DNA from: an uncultured archaeon
GTDB taxonomy: Archaea > Nanobdellota > Nanobdellia > Pacearchaeales > GW2011-AR1
Length of the DNA: 9,532 bases
Assembly (NCBI GenBank): GCA_903873955.1
Contig: CAIQQL010000124.1
Location: 1 to 9,532, forward strand
Direction: 5' to 3'
Numbering within the stretch: the stretch's first letter is position 1; each line of letters begins with the position of its first letter. This document shows positions 6,085 through 9,532 of the stretch, one piece after another. Both the position numbers and the translations under genes were made by a program. The notes beneath the pieces are model-generated. The model ran no database searches and was not told where the DNA came from. It worked only from the letters and a program-made list of their open reading frames with translations.

Positions 6085-6390
6085 ATGAAGATTTTCACTG
6101 AATTCAATGAGTTCCTAAGAGAGTACAAGGTGATGGGACTTGCAGTGGCGTTGGTGATGGGACTTGCGGCGAACACGTTGATAAAAGCTTTGGTCGACAA
6201 TATTATTATGCCCCTGGTCTCTCCATTGATTCCTGGAGGGGATTGGCAAACAGCAGTCTGGCATATCGGTCCATTCGCTTTCGGGTGGGGAGCATTCTTG
6301 AGCGCAGTCATCTATTTCCTGATTATCGCGTGGGCAGTTTTTCTCATCGCAAAATTAGTGTTGCGGGAAGATAAAGTTACGAAGAAATAA
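6085..6390 (+). CDS. mscL: Large-conductance mechanosensitive channel, MscL family
   Basis: 101-aa two-helix membrane protein that would oligomerise into a tension-gated pore and release solutes on osmotic downshock. It shows the MscL plan: a short N-terminal amphipathic helix with EFLREYKVMGLA (9-20), TM1 continuing through a small-residue-rich stretch (AVALVMGLAANTLIKALVD), the family motif NIIMPLVSPLIPGG (39-52), a short periplasm-side loop with WHIGPFAF (59-66), TM2 (about 68-93), and a short charged tail. The C-terminal bundle of E. coli MscL is nearly missing, as in many compact homologues. The pentapeptide VMGLA occurs twice, eight residues apart, encoded by an identical 14-nt sequence. 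The TATA box at -25.5 supports the ATG at 6085. The stop TAA shares its last base with the start of the next gene. Confidence 0.85.
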   Translation: MKIFTEFNEFLREYKVMGLAVALVMGLAANTLIKALVDNIIMPLVSPLIPGGDWQTAVWHIGPFAFGWGAFLSAVIYFLIIAWAVFLIAKLVLREDKVTKK

Positions 6391-6611
6391 TGAAGAAGAG
6401 CGGCCAGATTCTTGAAAATAAAAAAGGATTCAGGTATAAAGGGACCTTGTCTGCTGCCGGCTGGGGGGCGGCAGGATTGCTTGTGTCGTTGTCGATCATT
6501 CAAACAGGGAGGATTTCGATTTTTGGTTATCCCCTTTTACTGCTGTCCTTGCTGATGTTCCCTCTTGCAATAAAAAAGTTTATGCAAGAAAGAGCCAGGG
6601 TAGCAGATTAA
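6390..6611 (+). CDS. Small two-helix membrane protein of unknown function, co-transcribed with mscL
   Basis: 73-aa protein I do not recognise. A basic N-terminus with KKSGQILENKKGFRYKG (residues 2-18) is followed by a Gly/Ala-rich hydrophobic helix (about 19-38), a short turn with TGRISIFG, and a second helix (about 46-62) ending in a charged KKFMQERARVAD tail. The start ATG overlaps the mscL TAA by one base and no promoter lies between them, so it is translated from the mscL transcript. Codon pattern and hydrophobic periodicity look genuine, but nothing identifies a function. An accessory or modulator of the channel is possible only by position. Confidence 0.68.
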   Translation: MKKSGQILENKKGFRYKGTLSAAGWGAAGLLVSLSIIQTGRISIFGYPLLLLSLLMFPLAIKKFMQERARVAD

Positions 6612-6615
6612 TAAT

Positions 6616-6662
6616 ATTGAATCTCCTGTAAAAAAATAAGAAGACAGCGGGAGGAGATCAAT
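6616..6662 (+). repeat. Imperfect hairpin in the convergent intergenic gap
   Basis: TTGA-A-TCTCCT (6617-6627) pairs with AGGAGATCAA (6652-6661), extended by one A/T pair to 6616-6662, giving an 11-bp stem with one bulged A and a 24-nt loop. It starts 5 nt after the stop at 6611 and lies between convergent genes, so it may mark the 3' end of the mscL transcript. The 3' arm is itself an excellent Shine-Dalgarno sequence directly before ATG AAG AAA TAA (6661-6672). Confidence 0.4.
6630..6636 (-). terminator. Oligo-T terminator candidate for the DUF2892 gene
   Basis: The minus strand carries seven consecutive T residues 39-45 nt downstream of the DUF2892 stop codon, inside the loop of the intergenic hairpin. 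Confidence 0.4.
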
Positions 6663-6674
6663 GAAGAAATAAGA

Positions 6675-6899
6675 TTATCTTCTCTTTTTCTTGACGCGCT
6701 TAGGTTGAGGGGAGGTTTTTTGTTTGTTTGTGGAAATCCCGAAAAGTGAATAAAGAGGACAATAACCGATAGTTGCGGTAAAAATAGGAATAACTCCTAA
6801 AAAGCCCCACCACTGTTGATAAAATGCTCCTAAGAATAGAATAACTAAACCAACGACGAAACGCGTTATTTTATCAGACCTTCCAATGTTGCACTGCAT
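6675..6899 (-). CDS. DUF2892 (YgaP-like) small membrane protein
   Basis: 74-aa protein with the complete pattern of the DUF2892 inner-membrane family: an N-terminal MQCNIGRSDKITRFVVG segment, a first hydrophobic helix (about 12-27), a short QQWW turn, a second helix (about 31-45), and the closing motif CPLYSLFGIST (47-57). The domain occurs alone or attached to rhodanese domains, as in E. coli YgaP; its role in standalone proteins is unknown. The two Cys (3 and 47) are typical of the family. The tail from residue 59 is Lys/Arg-rich (KRVKKKRR) and would be cytoplasmic. Unlike most genes here it has a strong Shine-Dalgarno sequence, GGAGGTGA, whose GGAGG core ends 6 nt before the ATG, and a TATA box further upstream, so it is translated from a short leader. 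Confidence 0.88.
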   Translation of the reverse strand: MQCNIGRSDKITRFVVGLVILFLGAFYQQWWGFLGVIPIFTATIGYCPLYSLFGISTNKQKTSPQPKRVKKKRR

Positions 6900-6902
6900 A
6901 GC

Positions 6903-6910
6903 TCACCTCC
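6903..6910 (-). promoter_or_regulatory. Strong Shine-Dalgarno sequence of the DUF2892 gene
   Basis: Minus-strand GGAGGTGA matches the archaeal anti-SD core and has a 6-nt spacer from GGAGG to the ATG. The TATA box predicts transcription starting at about 6910, that is, at the first G of this element. Confidence 0.75.
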
Positions 6911-6931
6911 AGATAATGAAGGTAAAAAGAG

Positions 6932-6939
6932 ATTAAAAA
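6932..6939 (-). promoter_or_regulatory. TATA box of the DUF2892 gene
   Basis: Minus-strand TTTTTAAT, the same octamer as at the TFE operon, is centred 36.5 nt upstream of the ATG. With the usual 25-nt spacing the leader would be about 11 nt long and consist of the SD and its spacer. Confidence 0.5.
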
Positions 6940-6954
6940 CCTATTGGGACAAGC

Positions 6955-7734
6955 TTAGAAAAAAAGAAGGTACATCAGAATGCCGAATGCCAATGCCAGT
7001 ACGTATGCTGCAAACCATCTCAAATTCTTGCGGGATTTGGAAACAAAGTTGAGGAAGAGATGGATTGTCAGGAGCCCGATAATAAAAGAGAGCAAGGTAG
7101 CCCATAAAAGCTCTGGAGAGAGGGAGTTGTTTCCTATTTCAATGATCCCTGCACCAAAGATTGCAGGAATGGAAAGTAAAAAAGAGAATCGCATCGCGCT
7201 CTTTTCATCAAGACCTCTTAGAAGTCCGGCAGAAAGCGTGGTTCCTGAACGCGATATTCCTGGCAGGATGGCTACTGCTTGGGCTAGACCGACAAGAAAA
7301 GCATCCGGAAAAGAGGGTGTCCGCTTGGTCGGAGGAAAAAAATCAGAGCTGGCTATGAACAAGACTAGACCTGTGATGGCAAATCCAAGAGCGGTGATGA
7401 GCAGACTGGAAAAAAATGCTTCGATGTAGGCATGGAAAAGAAGACCTATGACCCCTGCAGGGATTGTAGCAAGCAAGAGCAATAGGCCCAATCTTCCAGG
7501 TTGGCTGTGAAAACGTCTCTTCAAAAGCGCTTCTAGTATGTCCATGATATCTTTCCCAAAATAGACAAATACAGACATGAGGGTCCCAAAATGCAAAGCT
7601 ACATCAAAAAGCAGGGGAGGATGGTACCCTAAAAGGGTATGAAAAAGGACCAGATGTCCCGAACTTGAGACAGGAATCCACTCAGTAATACCTTGTACAA
7701 TCGCTAAGATGAGGGCAGCAAAAAAGCTATCCAT
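6955..7734 (-). CDS. uppP: Undecaprenyl/polyprenyl-diphosphate phosphatase (UppP/BacA)
   Basis: 259-aa polytopic phosphatase that converts polyprenyl diphosphate to the monophosphate carrier; in an archaeon the substrate would serve N-glycan or other surface-glycan assembly. Both signature regions are complete. The first is QGITEWIPVSSSGHL (14-28), containing the (E/Q)xxxE motif (Gln14, Glu18) and His27, equivalent to E17/E21/H30 of the E. coli enzyme. The second is PGISRSGTT (158-166), with Arg162 equivalent to R174. Position 14 is Gln, which the family motif allows. Length and helix count match the family (about 260-275 aa). The start ATG at 7734 is supported by a TATA box centred 25.5 nt upstream. 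The gene is followed, after 55 nt containing a new promoter, by the DUF2892 gene, so the two are neighbours but not necessarily one transcript. In bacteria BacA overproduction gives bacitracin resistance; nothing here suggests that role. Confidence 0.95.
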   Translation of the reverse strand: MDSFFAALILAIVQGITEWIPVSSSGHLVLFHTLLGYHPPLLFDVALHFGTLMSVFVYFGKDIMDILEALLKRRFHSQPGRLGLLLLLATIPAGVIGLLFHAYIEAFFSSLLITALGFAITGLVLFIASSDFFPPTKRTPSFPDAFLVGLAQAVAILPGISRSGTTLSAGLLRGLDEKSAMRFSFLLSIPAIFGAGIIEIGNNSLSPELLWATLLSFIIGLLTIHLFLNFVSKSRKNLRWFAAYVLALAFGILMYLLFF

Positions 7735-7755
7735 GGCTTTCTTACAAAAAAGAGG

Positions 7756-7763
7756 TTAATAAA
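7756..7763 (-). promoter_or_regulatory. TATA box of uppP
   Basis: Minus-strand TTTATTAA is centred 25.5 nt upstream of the uppP ATG, in the 42-nt gap after the anchored surface-protein gene. A leaderless transcript is predicted. Confidence 0.55.
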
Positions 7764-7776
7764 GATACGGGTAAAA

Positions 7777-8265
7777 TCAAGGAATGAACGCAGGGGCATT
7801 GGCGGCAGCGTTTTGGTCGGTATCAATCGCTGGAGCAGCCGCTGCAGAAGGATTATTGCTTGCATTCAGTCCAGGAGACGCGGTCATCTCAGGAGTTTTC
7901 TGAGGAATTAAAGGGGCAAGGGTTTCTGCTCCAGGAGTATTAGAGGGATTCTCCGATGGAAAATCAATGGAATGATTTACATCAAGGGCAGGGGCAGAAT
8001 TTGCTTGATAGGAACCGTTATTTCCCTTGTATGTCGAAGTCACCGATGTAGAAGAGATGATCGGAGGGAAATTAGAGACGGGGGTTGCAGGCTGGGCGAC
8101 AGGTCCAGGAGAGGTATGCTGTGTAAGATTGGATGCAACAAGAACAGGAGGTGCAGACTTGAAAGTAACGAATACGATAATCACCAGAACAATGACTGCA
8201 AAACCAATCAAGGCAAAAAAGAAAATCAAAAACTTTGGTAACGAAGGAGGAAAGCGTTCAACCAT
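7777..8265 (-). CDS. Membrane-anchored Pro/Ala/Ser/Thr/Asn-rich surface protein, unknown
   Basis: 162-aa protein with no recognised domain. A short N-terminus (MVERFPPSLPK) precedes one strong hydrophobic helix (about 12-35). The remaining 127 residues are low-complexity and rich in Pro, Ala, Ser, Thr and Asn, with few Lys/Arg and no Cys: the profile of an extracellular stalk or linker held by an uncleaved signal anchor. Four N-X-S/T sequons lie outside the membrane (Asn46, Asn83, Asn97, Asn134), so it is a plausible glycoprotein. The tail is very Ala-rich (NPSAAAAPAIDTDQNAAANA). The gene begins 17 nt after the stop of the secreted-protein gene on the same strand and has no TATA box in that gap, so the two form one transcript; a GGAG element ends 11 nt before the ATG, rather far for an SD. 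Poor sequence constraint makes the exact function unguessable. Confidence 0.72.
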   Translation of the reverse strand: MVERFPPSLPKFLIFFFALIGFAVIVLVIIVFVTFKSAPPVLVASNLTQHTSPGPVAQPATPVSNFPPIISSTSVTSTYKGNNGSYQANSAPALDVNHSIDFPSENPSNTPGAETLAPLIPQKTPEMTASPGLNASNNPSAAAAPAIDTDQNAAANAPAFIP

Positions 8266-8282
8266 GGATGCACTATCTCCTA

Positions 8283-9068
8283 CTAAATAGTTGCAGCGTT
8301 AACATTATCAACTCTCCAGCAAGTATGACCGACATGAGTGGTATGATACCACTGGGTAACCAACATATCCTCAGTTGTAGGAGCGTCATTATAATAAGAC
8401 CAGTAATCAAGCATACCGATATAAAGACCATAACTGGTCTGGATAATATGGGTATAACCATTATTGACTCCAGAAGACAGCTTAAAGTCATGATATCCTG
8501 CTCCCAGGGAATCGCAAGAAAGGCCCATAGGAACACCAAGGACAGTAGCCGTTGGAGGCGAGACTTTGTTTACCGAATATTTCTTGAAACAAAGGTAACC
8601 CCAAGAAGAAGGGATACGAGTCTTAAACCCGTTGGTACCTCTCCAATCCCAGTTATAAAGTCCTCCAAAGAAGGCATTATCCTTGGTGACGACAACATAA
8701 TCATAATTATTATAACCTTGCAAACTACCAAGAGAAACTTTAGTGAAGTCATTAGGGCAAGATTCAGGTCCTGTAGGGACAAGGACGATAGTATAGGTAA
8801 ACCCTTCAGAAGAGCCACCACCGCTGCTACCTCCAGACTGGGCATTTAGCTTAGCGAGAATTGTTGAACCATCGACACCATTAAGGGCATGGGCATTGTC
8901 TGCTTCATCAATAATCCCATTGTTGTTACTATCAACACTTTTGGAACCAGCAGTGTCATTGGCAATCCATTGCAAAGGATGCCATTGAGGAGCAGAGAAA
9001 GCGCTAAAAGCAAATGCACCAAAAAGAATGATAGAGACAATTGTAATAACTATCGCACCTTTTTTCAT
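8283..9068 (-). CDS. Secreted protein with EF-hand-like loop, unknown family
   Basis: 261-aa protein with a classical Sec signal peptide: MKKGAIVITIVSIILFGAFA then FSAFSA, likely cleaved near residue 26. The mature N-terminus has an EF-hand/dockerin-like calcium loop at 46-57 (Asp46, Asn48, Asn50, Gly51, Ile53, Asp54, Asp57) followed by ALNGVDGSTILAKLNA, resembling the ALNG-type segments of cell-surface and tail-fibre proteins. A Ser/Gly linker (78-88) leads to a domain of about 170 residues (90-261), rich in Tyr, Trp and Gly, with four cysteines (104, 160, 185, 250) that could form two disulfides; I do not recognise its fold. The TATA box 25.5 nt upstream of the ATG supports the start and heads a two-gene unit with the anchored protein. 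An exported adhesin, or a ligand-binding protein displayed with its anchored partner, is conceivable but unproven. Confidence 0.82.
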   Translation of the reverse strand: MKKGAIVITIVSIILFGAFAFSAFSAPQWHPLQWIANDTAGSKSVDSNNNGIIDEADNAHALNGVDGSTILAKLNAQSGGSSGGGSSEGFTYTIVLVPTGPESCPNDFTKVSLGSLQGYNNYDYVVVTKDNAFFGGLYNWDWRGTNGFKTRIPSSWGYLCFKKYSVNKVSPPTATVLGVPMGLSCDSLGAGYHDFKLSSGVNNGYTHIIQTSYGLYIGMLDYWSYYNDAPTTEDMLVTQWYHTTHVGHTCWRVDNVNAATI

Positions 9069-9089
9069 AGGGAGATAGAGTCATTACTA

Positions 9090-9097
9090 TATTTAAA
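9090..9097 (-). promoter_or_regulatory. TATA box of the secreted-protein operon
   Basis: Minus-strand TTTAAATA is centred 25.5 nt upstream of the ATG at 9068, predicting a leaderless transcript that also covers the anchored protein gene. Confidence 0.6.
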
Positions 9098-9107
9098 CTT
9101 TACTCAG

Positions 9108-9129
9108 AAAAAAAGAAAAAAAGAAAAAA
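9108..9129 (-). terminator. Triple oligo-T terminator of the zinc-ribbon gene
   Basis: On the minus strand, directly after the stop codon at 9130, come T6-C-T7-C-T7: three consecutive oligo-T tracts without a hairpin. This is the form of an intrinsic archaeal terminator and separates the zinc-ribbon gene from the secreted-protein operon. Confidence 0.75.
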
Positions 9130-9309
9130 CTATTTTTTGAGTCTGCAATCCCAGCACAGCAGGGTTCTTCTCATAGTCCCGCGCTTCGCAGAAAGAATCC
9201 TGACAAAAGTTTCCTCCTTCTCACCTCGGTCAAGGTCATAGGCCATGTCGAAGAGCTCACCGCAGCGACCGCACTTTGCCGGCAGTAAACAGTTTATTTG
9301 GTTGCTCAT
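9130..9309 (-). CDS. Small zinc-ribbon protein, unknown function
   Basis: 59-aa basic protein with two CxxC knuckles: CGRC (Cys13, Cys16) and CWDC (Cys52, Cys55), separated by a 35-residue segment with acidic (DLDRGEKEE) and basic (AKRGTMRR) halves. This is enough for one zinc ribbon and little else. Such minimal ribbons in archaea may bind nucleic acid or join larger complexes; no specific family is recognised. The start at 9309 (MSNQ) is chosen because a TATA box is centred 25.5 nt upstream. An in-frame ATG at 9315 would be only 19.5 nt from it, and one at 9396 would place the TATA box inside the gene and add a spurious hydrophobic N-terminus. The gene is transcribed alone and ends in a strong T-rich terminator. 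Confidence 0.75.
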   Translation of the reverse strand: MSNQINCLLPAKCGRCGELFDMAYDLDRGEKEETFVRILSAKRGTMRRTLLCWDCRLKK

Positions 9310-9330
9310 AAGCATTAAGCGCGAGAGTTC

Positions 9331-9338
9331 TTTAAATA
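9331..9338 (-). promoter_or_regulatory. TATA box of the zinc-ribbon gene
   Basis: Minus-strand TATTTAAA is centred 25.5 nt upstream of the ATG at 9309. Just downstream is ACTCTCG (9328-9322, minus strand), a heptamer that recurs beside the divergent promoter at 9381. Confidence 0.6.
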
Positions 9339-9380
9339 GAAGTAAGAGACTAAGACATAGGCTTTGGAGAAAAGTCAAAC

Positions 9381-9388
9381 TTATATAA
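9381..9388 (+). promoter_or_regulatory. TATA box of a divergent promoter with no assigned gene
   Basis: TTATATAA would place a plus-strand start at about 9410, where there is no start codon. ACTCTCG follows at 9395-9401. The box is symmetric, so orientation is uncertain; in the minus direction it would lead only to a two-codon frame at 9358. Confidence 0.4.
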
Positions 9389-9532
9389 CGAGTCACTCTC
9401 GAAAGACAAGACTTTGTGAAAAGAGAAAAGTTACAATTTTTCAGGCATTGTTATCGGGAAAAAATCTGTCACTTGCAGGATAAGGGCGATTTTCAAGTAT
9501 AAAAAGGAAGGAATTCGGTTTGGAAAAAGTTA
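9389..9532 (+). other. Right-edge region without a supported gene
   Basis: Downstream of the divergent TATA box I find no convincing product. A GTG at 9416 opens 28 codons ending at 9502, with no family resemblance. A different frame (from 9420) stays open to the window end and reads plausibly as protein but has no ATG, GTG or TTG. A second TATA-like run, TATAAAAA at 9498-9505, would direct a start near 9527 and may belong to a gene beginning beyond 9532. The stretch 9410-9495 could instead be a small RNA; no tRNA fold and no clear C/D boxes were seen. Confidence 0.35.
9498..9505 (+). promoter_or_regulatory. Possible TATA box for a gene beyond the right edge
   Basis: TATAAAAA is followed by a purine-rich AGGAAGG stretch and lies 27 nt before the window end. 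The predicted transcription start is near 9527, with no ATG before the edge. Confidence 0.3.

Noticed and set aside
8235..8849. 204-codon plus-strand open frame
   Set aside because: It is antisense to the secreted-protein gene, which has a signal peptide, a TATA box at -25.5 and an EF-hand-like loop. The plus-strand translation is rich in Ile/Thr/Arg without domain features.
9310..9396. N-terminal extension of the zinc-ribbon protein from ATG 9396
   Set aside because: It would put the TATA box inside the gene. The hydrophobic, Leu-rich extension appears to come from the A/T-rich promoter.
9410..9495. Possible tRNA or C/D box RNA
   Set aside because: No cloverleaf with a T-loop GTTCxA-type sequence and no paired RTGATGA/CTGA boxes are visible.
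9416..9502. 28-codon GTG-started frame after the divergent promoter
   Set aside because: It starts about 6 nt past the predicted transcript start, has no SD and no resemblance to a family. Another frame is equally open. It is left as unresolved right-edge sequence.
1..9532. Mobile element, CRISPR array or defence island
   Set aside because: No transposase, integrase, terminal inverted repeats, spaced direct repeats or recognisable nuclease/defence genes were seen. The window looks like core chromosome plus lineage-specific genes.

Overview
The window reads as a stretch of an archaeal chromosome, most likely from a small-genome DPANN lineage such as Woesearchaeota or Pacearchaeota (inference). 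It carries a recognisable archaeal TFE-alpha transcription factor. At least eight genes have a TATA-like box centred 25 to 25.5 nt upstream of the start codon, which is the layout of leaderless archaeal transcripts. Genes are tightly packed, and three junctions use ATGA stop/start overlaps. The alanyl-tRNA synthetase is the exception in ancestry: it is short and looks like the bacterial, CPR-type enzyme. No rRNA, tRNA, IS element, CRISPR array or integrase was seen.

Layout. Positions 1-2856, minus strand: an operon TFE-alpha > rhomboid protease > SpoIIM/DUF95 membrane protein, joined by ATGA overlaps, followed by scpB with its own TATA box and running off the left edge. Positions 2857-2955: a compact divergent promoter with a perfect 8-bp-arm palindrome midway between the two TATA boxes. 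Positions 2956-4115, plus strand: two overlapping genes of unknown function, one with a disordered N-terminus and coiled-coil C-terminus, the other wholly helical or coiled coil. Positions 4221-6044: alaS. Positions 6085-6611: an MscL-type mechanosensitive channel gene and a co-transcribed two-helix membrane protein. Positions 6675-7734, minus strand: a DUF2892 (YgaP-like) membrane protein and uppP/bacA, each with its own promoter. Positions 7777-9068, minus strand: a two-gene unit encoding a secreted protein with an EF-hand-like loop and a membrane-anchored Pro/Ala/Ser/Thr/Asn-rich protein. Positions 9130-9309, minus strand: a 59-aa zinc-ribbon protein. Positions 9310-9532: two or three promoter-like boxes with no gene that I can defend.

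Functional themes are housekeeping (transcription initiation, chromosome segregation, Ala-tRNA synthesis) and the cell envelope (rhomboid, SpoIIM, MscL, UppP, small membrane proteins, surface proteins). UppP would recycle polyprenyl diphosphate for glycan assembly, and the anchored surface protein has four N-X-S/T sequons, so the two may be linked through glycosylation (inference). The least explained parts are the coiled-coil pair, the secreted/anchored pair, the symmetric operator upstream of TFE, and the promoter without a gene near the right edge.
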